From Mycoplasma sp. NEAQ87857 (lineage in GTDB: Bacteria > Bacillota_I > Bacilli_A > Mycoplasmatales > Metamycoplasmataceae), in contig NZ_CP045542.1 in the NCBI RefSeq assembly GCF_009792315.1, forward strand, positions 310,001-374,000: a stretch of 64,000 nt of DNA. Reading direction: 5' to 3'. This document shows positions 37,771 to 52,500 of this stretch, in pieces. Position 1 is the stretch's first letter. Every line of letters starts with the position of its first letter. The notes below the pieces were generated by a model, which saw only the letters and a list, made by a program, of their open reading frames with translations, had not been told where the DNA came from and did not search any database. The position numbers were made by a program, and so were the translations under genes.

Positions 37771-40700
37771 TTAATGTAATTTCAATTTAATATTGAATTT
37801 ATCGAATGAAGTTGTTAAACCACTACCAGTAGTGTCTTGACCTGCCTTGTTAAAATATTTTCCAGAAACAAATGATGCAGCAGCTACATATTCATTTATT
37901 GTTGTTCTATCTGTTGCTGCAAATCATGCATCAAAACCATTTATAACATTACTTTCAGTTATTGATGAACCCATTAATCAACTTTGATCTAATTTTCTTC
38001 ATTTTAATTTATTATTTCCTACAGCAAAACTAAATAAGTGGTTTTTATCATTCATTTGTTCGGTTATATATTTAGTGAATTCAATAGCATCATCACCTTC
38101 ATTATTAACGGTTAAAAATACCCCTCAACTAAATACAGAATTTAATCAGAAGAATCCGATATCAGATGTTTCTTTATTGTAGTATGAAATATAGTTAAGT
38201 TGTGTATACATTGTTAATGTACCGTTTAATTTATGACCATTTTCCATAACTGGATTACCATGGTCATCAACCCCTTCTAAAGGCATTTGGATAAATAAAG
38301 GTAATCAAAATTCATAATAATCTCCACTATTATCGTGTTTAAACTCAAGGTCAGGTTGTTGAGCTTTTCAGAAAAGCATTCTTTTTCCTTCAGAGTTTTT
38401 AGCTTGTCTTCATTTTAGACCTCTACCACCAATAACTCTATCTCCTCAAGAAATTTTAATTCTAAAGTTTGGGCTAGAAGTTGTTGTGTTGTCTGCAGGA
38501 GCATCAATATCTGCATCTACATCTTCTGAGAAGTATTGCAATCCTTGTTGAGAAGCATAAGCAGAACTATATTTAGAAAACGCTCCAACGAAGTTGGTTC
38601 CTGCAATAATGTTTGGTCATCCAGCTTTTGAAGCATTAAGTAAAGTTTTTGTCTTGAAGTTACTTACTCCATTATTAAACTCTAAGAAATCACTTGTAAC
38701 TGTAGCAAACTGTTGAGTTTTGAATAATACTCTAATGTCATTAAAGTCTAAACTAAATGAGTCAATGTTTTTGAATGTGCTGTTTGGATCTGTATTAGTA
38801 AAGACAAATTTTAAATTAAATTGACTTTCTTTATATGAAGTATCTGATTGGAATGAATTAACAACAAAATCAGTTGCTGAAGGATCTTTTACTAAATAAA
38901 CTTTAACATTATCTAAGTTATATACGTTATTCCCTTTAACAATGTTGAATTTACTAAATAAATCTAAGATACTACTTTGATTATTTAATAAAATAGCATC
39001 TTTACCTTCGATAGTTGTTTTTTGTCCAACTAATGCATCTACTTTCTCTTTAAAGTCATCTGCAAGTGTTGAATCTAAAGGAGTAATATCATTGAAGTGT
39101 TCACTAATATAGTTAAAGAATAATAATTGGTTAGTTTTAATAGTTACTCATTTAGTAATATTAGAAGCTTTATTAATTAAACGATTAATGTTATCAATCG
39201 CAATTCTAATTTGAGGTTTTTGATTTAATAATTGATTTACTGCATTTAAAGTTGTAGTAATATCATCTGCTAATACTTTATAACTAGTTAATCCTTCATT
39301 AAATGGGTTAGTATTTGAAGGATTAACATCTACTGATGGATTATGTGAGAATAAAGTAATAAGATCAGTTAAATTAGTTTTTGAATTTACATATGTAGTT
39401 AACACATCTTTAATACTATGTTCGCTAATTGAGTTATTAGTATTATTTAAGATTAAATGAGTAATGCTTTCTTGAACTGCGACATAGTTATTAGCTAAAT
39501 TATCAAAATTAGTAATTTTAGCAGCTCTAGCATTTTTAATTGTTTCTGTTAATGCTTCATTGTAATTAATATCTTCATTATCAATAATAAAATCATCAAT
39601 ATTTGCTGATTCATAAGTATTGATTTTAGCATTGGTTTCATTAATTAATTGTTGTACTTGATTTAATACACCTAAAGCTTGTAAATTATCATATAAAGTA
39701 GGAACATCATCAGTTTTAGTAACTAATTGTTTTTTAAGATAGCTAAATCTAGTTTTAGCTTGAGCTAAATCAGATTTAATATCATTAGTAAAACTTTGGT
39801 ATACACCTTGAAGATCTAATAATTTAACTTTGTAGTTATTATTAATAAAGTTTTTATAATCTGCTTTATCTTCTGAAGTTGGTTGAGTATCAATTAAGGT
39901 TTTAGCTTTATCTAACATAGTTTTTAAAGCTTGGATTTGACTATTAGAAATATTTAAATACTCTTTTAATAATGCAACATTATTATTAGTTGTACTTGTA
40001 AAGTATTGGTAGTATAAATCTAATTTATTGTATAAAGCATTAAGTTGATTTTGTTCATAAACAAATAATTTCTCAATTTGCTCATTATAAACTTTTAAAG
40101 CGTTAGTTATTTTAGTTTGATATACAACAATACTATTAGCATTAGTTAAATCAGTTGAGTAATTATCAAAAGTAGTAATAGTATCTGCTTGATAATTAGC
40201 TAATAATGGTGTATGAGTACCTGTGTAGTTATTTGTTATAAAGTTATAAAGATTATTAGTTGAATTAACAAAGTTAACTACTTCTTTTTGTTTAGTATTT
40301 AATAATTGTTCATATTTAGCTACCAATCTTCTAGCAAGTGATTTTTTAGTTAATTCATTATGATTTGGATCAACTAAAGCATCATTAGCACTAGCTGCTA
40401 GAGCTTTTAAATTATCAAATAATAACTTCATAGCAGGAGTTTCAGTAGCATAATAAGCACTATTATTTAATAAATCTAAGTATGGTTGAACTAATTTTAA
40501 TTTAGCTACTAAATCTAAAGAATTAGCTTTAGCTTGATTATAACTATTAGCATTATCTCCAATTAGATATTCATTTAATAAATTAACATATCCATCTTCA
40601 TTATCATATTGACTTTGAGTTGATAATTCTTTTACTTTTTTTAGAATATTAGCTAAAGGAACTTTTTGAGCTTCAGTTAATACATTATCTGTAGTTCCAG

Positions 40701-43700
40701 AAGTAGGAATAGCTGCAAGATCTGCTTCTTTTTGAGCTATACCGATAACTAAATTAATATAAGAAGTTAATTTTTGAATCTTAGAAGTAATTCCATTTAA
40801 AGTAATAGAGTTAATGTTTTGGTAAAAACTATCTTGACCTGTAGCTATTAAAGTATTTAATTCGCTAATAGTACTTGATACATTACTATTTGAAGCATAT
40901 TTTTGGGTTTCACTATCATTGATTTTAACTAAAGCGTTTTTAATTGCGTTGTTTAATTCTAAATAAACATTAGCAACATCGTGATATTTTGATACTTCAT
41001 TAAAAATCATTGCTATATCATGCTCAGTTGCTGCATCTTTTAATAATTCTAATTGCTTACTATAAAAAGCATTAAGTTTATTAATGATAATGGTATTATC
41101 ACCATTTGAATTATTAATGTTTTGTAATTCTAAAGTTTTAAATCCAATATTTGAAAGAATTTTATCTAAAGCTTCTTTTCTAGCTTGATAAATAGCTTTA
41201 GTAGATAAATACTCGCTATCAAGATTTCTTGAGATAGTTCTTAAATTGGTTTCATTAGTATATCCTGGAATAGAATGCATGATCACATCTGCAAGATCTT
41301 TAGCATCTTTAGTATATCCATAAGGAGCAATGTCTGCAGGTACATTTTGATTAATGGTTGCTTGGTCAGCTATTTTACTTGCTTGATTATTTAATAAATC
41401 TTGAGTTTGAATTAAATCAATTTTAATTAATTGTAAAGTATCTAAAGTCGCATCAGTCGCTTCAGATTTTGTTACAAGAGCATTAATAAATTCTTGCATT
41501 TTGGCTTTAGCATCTGCAGGAGTAGCGTATTTATCTGTACCAGTAGGGTAAGTGATAGCTTTTAATAAATCATTAGCTTTAGTAGTTTCTTCTTTAACTG
41601 CTGAAGCAATAGTTAATTTATTAGATAAATCAGTTAGCTTGTTTTGAGAAATTACAATATTAGGATATTTTGAGATATTTCCATAAATACTTTGAGCATC
41701 AGTAATTGATTCGTTAAGTTCATTGATCAATCTAGTTTCTAAAGCTGAAGGATTAGTTATAGCAGCAATTTGATCTTGATCATTTTTAACGGTTTTAGCT
41801 AAATCTAAAATGTTATTAGCATTTTTATTAATTTCTTGGATTTGAGATTCTACAGCTTTAAGTTTTGCTTTAGATCCAGGGCCTTCTTGAATTTGATTAA
41901 CTTCAGCTTTTAATTGATCTAATAATCCATTAACCCCTGAAATTGCTTGTTTAGCATTTTGATCTTGAGTATTTGGATCAAATAATTGATCAAATTTAGT
42001 TCTTGTATTTTCAATCGCTTGAAGTTTATTGTTTTTAACTTCTTCAAACGAGAATGAATTATCTAATGCATCAGATAATTCACTAGTGATATTTGAAATA
42101 TCTGAAATTGAAGCATCTTTAGTAGGGATTGAATCAGCTAAAGATTCTGCAAGTAAATCAGGATGAATTTTTGATCCTGGTTTAGCTAAGGTATTAATAC
42201 GATCAGTAGTTTCTTTTTGTTTATTGATTAATTCTTGAAGTTCATTTAATTTTTGAATGTTGTTTTGAACTGGAATTAAATCATTTACATTATCATAACT
42301 ATTAACACCATTTAAAAGATCATTAATTAAATCTTGCATCTTAGTTTTAGTTGCATTAATGTGACTGTTTGCTTGTTCATTAGCATCAGCATTATTAAAT
42401 TGATTTAAAGTATTTAATGCTTTTTGAGCTTTAGCGTTAAAGACATCTTTGTTATAAGCAAGATTAATTTGTTTTTGGATTTTATCTAAATCATCAAAAG
42501 TAGTAGAAGGTTGATCTTTAATTGCATCAAATTGAGCTAAAAGTTTATTAATTTCAAGATTATTATCATTTGAATTAACTCCCATAGCAGTCAATTTAGC
42601 TTTTAAATCATTTATCTTAGTATCAATATCATTCTTTTGATCATTGTATTTTTTAACTAAGTTATCTTTATCTTGTTCTAATTGAGTAGCTAAATTATTA
42701 AGTTTATTAATTGCGTCATCAATTCTATGTTTTGAAGAATTAGGATTTTCTAAAACTTTTTGGTATTTATCATATTCAGCTAAAGCGTCAGCATCAACTT
42801 TGTTAAAAATAGCTCTAGTTTCATTGTTTGGTGTATCTTTTTGGTTTTTAATTACACTATCTACATTAGCTAAAGCATCTGTAAGATCTTGTTCTGTTTG
42901 AACTTTATTTAATCCTTTATCTAAATCTTTAATAGTTTTATTAATTGCATCTAAAGATTGATTTGGATCTAAGTTTGCTGGAATAGAATCTTTTAAGATA
43001 TCTTGAAGTTTATTATAAGCAATAGGATATTTATCTTTATCTACAGTATTTAATTTCTTAGCAACTGAAGCATCTTTAGCTAAAAGATTTTTATATTTAG
43101 CCATTTGTTTAACTAAATTGTTAATGCTTTGAGTATAAGCTTCTTTTTGATCTGGATGACTAGCAGCTTCAGCTTCTAGTTGAGCTTTTTGATTTAAAAT
43201 ATCTTGAATCTTAGAATTTAAATTAGCAATTACTGGATCATTATTAGGATTATCAACAATTAATCCTTCTATTTCTTTACTAATAGCATTTAATTGAGCT
43301 TTAGCAACTTCTTGATTTAAAGTTAAAGTAGCAGCAAGAGCTTCTTGGGTTTTTGCTTGATATTCTGCATTTGAAGTAATTTCTGGTTCATTTAAATTAT
43401 CAAAGAAGTTTTGTAGTTCTTCTGCTTTAGCTTTAGCATCAGCAATTACATTTGCAGGTAAAACTCCTAGATCTACAGTATTGATAACATTATCAATACT
43501 TTTTGATAATTTAGTTTTAGCAACATCAAATTCTGTAGCACTAGGAATAGTATCTTTAAGTTTATTGATTTGATCAATAATTTTATCAGTATATTCTTTA
43601 GTTTGATTTGAATCTAATCCACTAGGAACGTTGTTTAATTGATTTTTTAACTGATTAATCTTTTGATCTAATTTAGCTTTAATTCCTAATTCAATTCCAT

Positions 43701-45993
43701 CTTTTTGAGCTTCAGCCACTGCTTTATCTAATTCTAAATTAACTACTTCAATTAATTGATTTGAAGTTACATCTTTAGTTTGTTCTTGAAGTGATTTAGT
43801 TTTATTAGTTAATTGTTGGTAAATATCATCAACATCATGAGTTAAAGGTTGATCAATTGCAGCTAAAGCATTTTTAACTAATTGATCAATTTGGTTAATA
43901 TCATTAGCAAATAAAATATTAGTATCAGGGTTAGAGCTAACATCTGCAATTACATTTTTAGATTGATTAACTTGTTTTTCTAAAGCTAATAAGCTTGGAG
44001 CTTTAGCTAAATATTGATTAGATTTATTAATTAAAGTAGCTATTTCAGCTTCTTTTTGATCAACTGATTTAGTATTATCATTAGCAATAATATTAATAGC
44101 TTTAGCTATTTCACCATTTTTTTGTAATAATGATTTATAACTTAAACTATCTTGATCTTGGTTAAATAAATTATTTAATGATTGATTATTAGCGTTTAAA
44201 TTACTAATAGCTTTATTAGTAGCAATATTGGTTCTTGCATCAATTTTTAATTGAATTAATAATTGTAATAAAACTTGCATTTGATTTCTAGTAGCTGTTG
44301 AAAAAGCACTTACATAACTATCTGCAAGTTGTTTAAAACTATTAAATTTAGTTAAATAGCTACTATCTAAGTATTTAGCATCTTGAGTATTGGTTAATGA
44401 ACTAAAATCAGCTACTAAATAAGCTAATTCATACTTATTAATTTGACGTAAGATTTCTGCATATTTTAAAGCAGCATTATCTAAATCAAAACTATTTAGT
44501 TTTGATGATAAATCTAAAGTAATATCTTCTAGAGTTTTATTTAATTGATTAATTTGATCAGCTGTAAGATCAAAACTTAATCTATTATCTAATGAATAAT
44601 TAATTTGCATTTTAATTTCTTGTAATAAAGATTTAAATGCTTGGTTATTAGCTATTTCAGCATCAATTTGTTGATTTAAAGTTGAAATTTGATTAAAGAA
44701 ACTAAAAGCATTAGTGCTATTAAGTTCTAATTTATTTTGACTTAAATTAGCAACATTTTCTTTTAATTGATTGATTTTTTGTTCTGAGATATCTTGATTT
44801 GATAGATTTTTTAATCTAATGTTTAAAGCTGTAAGTAATTGTTCATTTGATCTAAAGACAACAAAAGATAGTGCTTGATCTAGCACTTGGTTTAGTTTTA
44901 ATTGTTTGTCTAATTTAAATGATTTAATTAATTGATCAATGTTAGCATTATCATAGTTTTTATTTGGAATAAATTGATTGATAAAAGTTTCTAGTGCTTT
45001 ATTATCAAATTTAGCATTAGCAACTAATAATGATGTTTTAGAAATAAATTCTGTTAAGTTTTGGACTAATGGTAAATTAGCTTCTAAAGTAATTTGATAA
45101 TCAATGTCGTTAGTTAAAACATTTTCTAATTGACTAACAAAATCTAAAATAGTGTTTTTATCATTTTGACTAATAGCACTAGAGTTAATTGCTTTAGATA
45201 AGTTTCTAATTGAATTAATTAAACTAGTTGTATCATTGAAATTTTGTCCTTCATTTGATTTAACTTGGTTAAAGATTTTAGCTAATTCCATTCAATAGTC
45301 ATTAGATATTTCATCTTGATTGTAAGTTTTAAGAATTAAATCACTTAATTCTTTTAATCTTAAACTTTTAAAAACAATTGAATGATTATTAACTGCATTA
45401 TGATATTGACTATTAACTAAATAAACTTCAGTAAGTAAATCAATGGTTAAACTATTTTGTTGTTCAATTAGTTTATTAACTTGATTACTAAAAGTTGCAT
45501 TATCAATTAAACCTTTATCAAATTTAGTTTTAATTGAATTAAATTCATTTTTTAAATCATGAAATTTAATTGCTTTAGCTCATTGATCAACAACAGAATT
45601 TACTGCAGTTGGTGTATTGTGAAATTGATAGTTTAATAACTTGTTTTCAATCTCTTGATTAAGTTGAATCATCTTAGTAGTAGAACTACGATATTCATTA
45701 GAATCAATTAATTGATTAATTAAGTTCTTATCATTTTTTAATTGATTAGCAAATGAACTAAATCCAGGATTATTTTCATTTTGTTTAATGAACTTATCAA
45801 TTACATCTAACTTAGCATGAAGAGCTTTGTAAATAGTGTTATCAAAATACTCTTTTTTAGCAACTGGTTCTACTTTGGTTTCTTTAGTTTGATTTAGGTA
45901 TTTATTAAGTAAAATACCAGCAGTGGTTGAACCACCTATTAAAGCTAAAGCAGCTACCCCTCCAATTATTATTTTTTTATTATTCTTGGTCAT
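37771..45993 (-). CDS. Giant membrane-anchored coiled-coil protein, 2740 aa (paralogue 2)
   Basis: One frame of 2741 codons. The N-terminal helix (IIIGGVAALALIGGSTTAGI) follows a KNNKK start; then about 2250 residues of helical N/Q/K/D-rich repeats with weak internal periodicity. The C-terminal 460 residues are globular with Trp and Gly: NVKVYLVKDPS, FNLKFVFTNTD, LLNASKAGWPN, then SWGDRVIGGRGLKWRQ and FWLPLFIQMP. The first three of these align with the end of paralogue 1, so the two probably arose by tandem duplication and diverged. AGGAG before ATG; transcribed first in the pair, from a region with a TA repeat. Not related in obvious sequence to the known gliding proteins I can recall. Function unknown. 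Confidence 0.85.
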
Positions 45994-46040
45994 AATTTCT
46001 CCTTTAATGTGAGATATGAAATTTTTTCATATTAGACTTA

Positions 46041-46060
46041 ATATATATATATATATATAT
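46041..46060. repeat. (AT)10 tract in the paralogue-2 promoter
   Basis: Ten uninterrupted AT units, 6 bases upstream (minus-strand sense) of the candidate -10 TAATAT. A -35 at standard spacing would fall inside the tract. Such tracts change length by replication slippage. Confidence 0.9.
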
Positions 46061-46408
46061 TAACCTATATTTATATTTAATATATTTCTTATTATAATTT
46101 AATCCAATTAAATGAAAAACTTTTTTACATTTCATAAAAAAATTTAAATAAATTATTCATATTTATGAAATTTTGATATAAATATTTATCAAGAAATAAA
46201 AAATAAATTTGCACAAAATGCAAATATGAAAAACAGATCATAAAAAAACCAAAAAGTTATTTTTATCCTACTATCAGTGGTTAGAAATTGCTTTTTTTAT
46301 TTTGCAGAATAAGTTTTTATAGTGTAAATCACAGCTCTAATTATTGACTTTTATGTGAATAATTTTATATATTGACTATTAAAGTATGGATGAATAAAAC
46401 TTTTATCG

Positions 46409-46430
46409 ATATATATATATATATATATAT
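46409..46430. repeat. (AT)11 tract upstream of the 4505-aa gene
   Basis: Eleven uninterrupted AT units ending 16 bases before TATAAT at 46447. A -35 at 17-base spacing would fall at the very end of the tract. Confidence 0.9.
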
Positions 46431-46446
46431 TGCATTCAATAAGTTA

Positions 46447-46452
46447 TATAAT
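46447..46452 (+). promoter_or_regulatory. -10 of the 4505-aa gene
   Basis: TATAAT 54 bases before the start codon, the best match in the region. No standard -35; TTGCAT is only 11 bases upstream. Confidence 0.5.
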
Positions 46453-46505
46453 TAATAATGAATCATATAAAAATGATTCCATAGAATTGATTTATGGAGA
46501 TTATT

Positions 46506-49500
46506 ATGAAAAAGATGAAAAAAGTTTTAACCTATTCTAGTCCTTTAGCGATAGCTATTGCTACTAGTGTACTAGCAGTTAGTGCTAGTGACAACACAGG
46601 TGTAAGTGTAAACACAAATACCAATGTACAAAGTTCAAAATATGTTTTATTTGATTTTGAAATAACTAGAGGAACTGATCATGATTATGATTGAGTTGAA
46701 AGTCCAATAGTTCCTTATTTAGAGATTGATAATGTACCACTTTTTGATGTTAAGAAACAAACTAATCTGTTATTTAATGTTAATGATGTGGTTTTTGAAT
46801 CTAGAATTCCTATTGAAGGATTTAGTTTTGATCAAACTAAAATTACTAACGGATTAACTGGTATTGCTTTAAATGATTATTTTGAAGTAGATAATACTAA
46901 TGGTCCAAATGGATCGGGCAATCCTAGTGATTCGAATAATAAAACTAAAATATATAAATGAGAAAAACCAACCATTGTAAGTGCAATGTATGATGCAAAT
47001 ACTCATACAGTTAAAGTTAAATTAACCACTAAAGTTAGTGATGCTTATAAAAAAGCATTTAACAATTACTATGGTAACAAACAAGAATTACAAGCTAATT
47101 TAGAATTAATGAAACGAATTGGTGGAGATTTATTTCCGTTTTATGAATTACCAAACAACATTAATGAAGTTAATATTAACGATTATTTAACTAGTAAGAA
47201 TTTTGATAGTAGCGATTCATATAATCGTTTTTATCCTTACAACGATAAAGACTCAAGCGAAATTAATAAATGAAATCAAGAGTTTTTAAAAATCCTTCAA
47301 ACTAATTATGTGTCAATTTATGGTGATCAAGCAAATAGATTTGGTCCTGGAAGTAGTACAAGAGAAGATGATTATTCAACCTTAGCTTTAAAATTACAAA
47401 TTTTACTTAACCAAGTAAAAACTAAGATTTCTTCAGTTCTTGTAGGTAAAAATAATGCTAAGTTAAACTTATTAGTAAGAAACTTAAACTATGTTCCATT
47501 AACTATTTTTAGACAAGTACAACAAGCTAGAAAAGATTATGCTAGTTTATATAACAGTAGTCTTTCAGATATTGCAGATTTAACTGTAGGTAATAGATGA
47601 AATGCTAATGTTGTATATAACTTAATGAAGGTAACTAATCCAAATAACAATACCAGCTTTAGTTTTGCTAAATTTAGACGTTTAGTTACTGATGCTGTTG
47701 TTAGAAATAATTTACTTTCAAAAATGCTAGATGTTCAAAAACTAGCACTTGATAACTATAAAACTAGTGCTTTATATACTCATGCAACTAATAAAGAACA
47801 ATTTGATGCTATTTTAGATAATTCTTTTAAATACATTCAAAAAGGTGTAAATAACACTAGAGGTACAGATTTAGCTGCAACTGCAGATTTAAAAGAAATT
47901 GAAAAAATCTATGAAGAAGTTAAAAATTCAATTTACATTTTAGAAAATGATTTTAGTTCTCAAATTAAACAAATTGGTTTGTTAAAAAACATTGATGAAT
48001 CAGTTAAAACTAATGCATTAAATTATATTGAACAAAATTATGATGAAATTAATGAAAATAAAATTGTATCTAACAAATACTTTAACAACATTCTTGAATA
48101 CAATAAGTTATCAAGAAATTTAGAAGAATTACTTAATTTCATTAACAAAAATGTTAAACATAGTTTTATTTATTTAAATGGTGCAGATAACATCAATGAC
48201 TTAAATGAAGCAATTGATAGTGTCTTATTAGCTAAGGATTTAATTAAAACTAACTTTACTAAAGATTTAGATGCTAATGAAATAGTTACAGTTTTAGGAA
48301 CTCAAGATGCTTACAATGATAATCGTACTTATATTGAGAGACTTAAAATTTTAACTAACAACCTTTATAATGCAACCATTAATTTAACTAGCGGAATTTA
48401 TCCATTAAATAAAGATGCTTGAAAAGGGATATTAACTGATTCTCAAATTGAATATTTAACTAAATTATATTTACAAGCACCTAGTGAAAATACTATTACT
48501 GAGATTAATACTGAAGGTGATGCATTAGCTGAAAAAATGAAAGAATTAAAAGCATTAGTTGTAAAAGCTAATGACATAATGTCTAATCCTAACAATGACA
48601 ATAATTTTAATTATGTATATTCAACCCCAATTGAAAAAACCTTATTTGAAACAAGTTTAAAAAACATTAATTCATATTTAGAAAATAAAAACTCTTTATA
48701 CAAAAATGCTACAGAAATTAGTAAATTTATTGCTGATTTACAATTTGCTATTTCAAAATTAAACGGAAATACAGAATTTAAACAATCTACTATTGATTGA
48801 GTTAATAAATTAATTAACTTAAATCAAGCTCAAAAAGATGCTTTAAAAGCAGATATTAATAACCAAACAACTACCAAACAAGTAATTGAAATTAGACAAA
48901 CTGGGTTAAAACTTAATGATGCAATGAGTAATTTAAAACAACTTTATACTACTTATACATCAAGAAAAGCAAACAAAGTTTACTATCGTTCTACCCAAGA
49001 AGCTAAAGCTAACTTTGATAAATACAAATTAGAAGCTGAAGCATTATTTAATAATAATTCTAATTTATCACTATATCAATTAGAAACTTTAACCAATGCA
49101 TTAACTAATGCATATAATAAATTAGTTAATGATCAAATTGCACAACTTAAAATTACAACTGATGCAGTTTTAAGTCAATTTACTTATTTATCAGATAATA
49201 TCATTCAAACCTTTAGAGATCAAATCTTATCTCAAACTGATAGTGAAATTATTAATGAAATTGAATACAATGCTAGAATTTTAAATAACAAATACCAATT
49301 ATTAAAACAAGTAATTACTCGTATTGATCACATTAAAACCACAAGTATTTATCGTGATTCAGACCAACAATATAAAGATGATTTAAATCAAATCTTAAAC
49401 ACTTTGACATCAAATGATTCAATCTTTAAAAATGATAAAGGTTTAAGTTTAAGTACTACTGATGTTGATTTATTAATCAACTCATTAGCAAATGCTAGTT

Positions 49501-52500
49501 TTAACTTAAACGGAAACCCTCAAATTCACAGTCTCCAATATCGTGGAATCAATTATCTTCAAACCTTAAACCTTTTAAATACTAACCAAAGAAGTATTTT
49601 CTATACTTTAATCAGAACCGAAAGTGATCCTTTAAAACTTTCAATTTCTAATAATGGTTCATTATTAGTTCAAGCTAATAATGTAGGTTCTTTAATGAAT
49701 AGTTTAAATGTTGCTTTAAACCTTGCTTTAATTAATAATAAAATCCCAAGTAGTACTAATTTTAGATTCTCAAGCAACGAAGCTAAAACTGAATTTATTA
49801 CTACCATTAACAAAATCCAAAAACTATTTAATGCTAATTTCTTAACTGACATTATTGATGTTAATCAATTACAAAGCTTATTAGATAGCTTAAATACTTC
49901 TAAAGATGTATTAATTGAAAAAGCTCAAGCTAACATTCAATCAGTTAAAGATCAAGCAGCCAAAGCACAAAGCATTTTAGGTGCTAATAATATTGAAGCA
50001 GTTAAAAAAGTTATTTTAAACGTTAATAGTTTTGATGAAGTTAAAAACATTGTTGCTATAGTTCAATCAATTGTTAATAAAATTGTTTTACTGAAAGAAA
50101 AGATTCATCAAATTTATCCAAATGGTATTCCAAACCAAGAAGAATCAAATAACATTATTCTTTCTAATAAATTATTAGAAATTCAAAACTTTATTACATC
50201 TTTAAGTAATAATAATGCTTTTGCATCTTATTTCTCAATTATTAACTTAGACAATTCTTTAAAACAACTAGTTGCAAGTATTCAACTTATTGATCAATTA
50301 AATGATCCATTTAAAAATACTTTTATAAGCACTATTAAAAATAATAATATTCTAAGTCTAATTGAAAAATCAATCTTTATTAATCAAATTCTTAGAGTTC
50401 CCAATGATTTACAAGAAACAGAAAAAACAGCAAAACTAAATGAAATACTTGCTCAAGCATTTGAACGTACTAAACAAATAGCAAGTTTAAGTATTCAAGA
50501 TAGCAATAACTCAATTTATTCTTCATTATCAACTGCAATAGTTAATTTCTTTGTTGGAGAAATTAATAAATTATCATTTAATGCTTCAATGGATCAATTA
50601 ACTAATATCAATACCATCTTAAACCAAGCTAAAACTATTAATTCTAATGTTTTTATTAATAAAAACATTATTAATAACACAGAATTATTCTCAACTAATA
50701 TTAAGAATCATTTCTTTAATTTATATAACACTATTGACATAACTAATATTAGTTATGATAATTTAGTAATCAAAGTAAACGAATTAAATCAAGAGGTTAA
50801 AACTTTTGAATCTAACCTAAATGAATTAATCAATACATATAATTACAGAGCAGATACACAATACTCTTCAGCTTCTGAAAGTTCATTAAATAGTGGTTCA
50901 ATAAATAATATAAATGGTATAGTTGGTACATTAGCTGTACCTAGTGATTCTAGTTTAAATGATGTACTTACAACTTCTAAAAGTATAGTTTCAAACCTAA
51001 AAAGTATTTCATTTGAAACAGTTAATGAAGCAATTAATAAATATTTATCTTTTAAAAATAAGATTTTAGAAGGCATTAAAGAAGATTACAAAAATTATTC
51101 TTGAAAAATATTTGAAAAAGATAATAATGTTTTTCCTTTAATAGCAACAACCAATAATAATGGAAATTCTAGCAGATATTCAGGATCAATTCACCCACCA
51201 ACAGGTAATTATTTAAATAATATCCTTCCTTATCAAGGTGGTGTTCAAGTGGATTATAATTGATTTAGTAGCAAATATGTTGATGCAAGAAAATCAGAAA
51301 TAGAAAAATTGACTAATGTTGAAGAGATTCAAGATAAAGCATTAGATAATTATGGTTTTATTCATGGTTTAGCTATAACACCATATTACGGAATTCCAAC
51401 TGATAATTTTTCTTATGGTAATTCAAATAACGAGTATAAAGAAGCATCAAACTTATTTGGAGATCCATATAATATAAGTAAATCTTATGCATATTTATTT
51501 AACTTCTTATCTAATTTATTTACTTATGATAATCAAACTAAGGAGAATTATCCATTATATGCAAGTAATTTTCATGGTACAAACCCAACTGTAGATCCTC
51601 AAGTTAATCCATTAACAAAAGATACTTGAACATTCGGTAATTTTGATATAGCTAATAACAATGTTTACTATGGTGCTCAAATTTCTAAAACAGGTTATAA
51701 TGGCATATTAAATATGTTAAAAGGTAGTGATTCAATTTTTGAATATGATGATTCTACTAAACAATTTAATCTAAAACCAAACATAAATTCTTTATCTCAA
51801 GTTTTAGATTTTACTTATAAATTTGCTAAGTATATTATTGAAAATAAAGGTTTTGTATCAAAAATACAAGACAGTTATTATAATGGTTTAAACAATCAAT
51901 TATCTAAAGTAAAAACTGATGAAAGTGGTGATAATTATTCATATAATGAGGAATTAACTTTTGATAATGCTAAAATTTATCTTCCAGATACATTATTTGG
52001 TGATATCCCAAATTATAGTAATGGTATTTTTAATAATAATGATTGAAATAGAATTACTAACTATGCAACATTTATGGGATTTTTTACTAGTGGTCATCAC
52101 TTTGAGTTTCCTGATTTAGTTAATGATAGTAATAAATCTATTTATATAAAAAATATAGATGATATTTATAAAAATACATCATTGAGCAATGCTCAAAAAT
52201 TATCATTACTTGCAGGTTTTATAAATATTCCTTATGCAGGGGTTGCATCAGTAAAAATTGGTAACAATGATTCAGGTGGCTCTGATCAAGTTGTATGAAA
52301 TGTAATTGATCCTCAATATGCAGTTATTAATAATAAATTATATTTTGTTAACAAATTTAATAATTTAGTTGGTGTTGGTCTTGGTGAAAAAAGAGATCGT
52401 TATCCTAACTCATTTAATGGTTGACAACAATATTTACAATATTGAAAAGAAAACAAAACTGGAAACAGTCCTGATAGTGATAAACCTATATATAGAAAAT

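Larger units (their letters stand above)
45994..46505. promoter_or_regulatory. Divergent promoter region of the giant genes, 512 bases
   Basis: No gene. It contains two long TA tracts (listed separately), one near each divergent start. On the minus side a -10-like TAATAT (46029-46034) and a leader hairpin ATATGAAA/TTTCATAT (46014-46032) stand before the paralogue-2 start. On the plus side TATAAT stands at 46447-46452. TTGACT occurs at 46372-46377. Confidence 0.55.
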
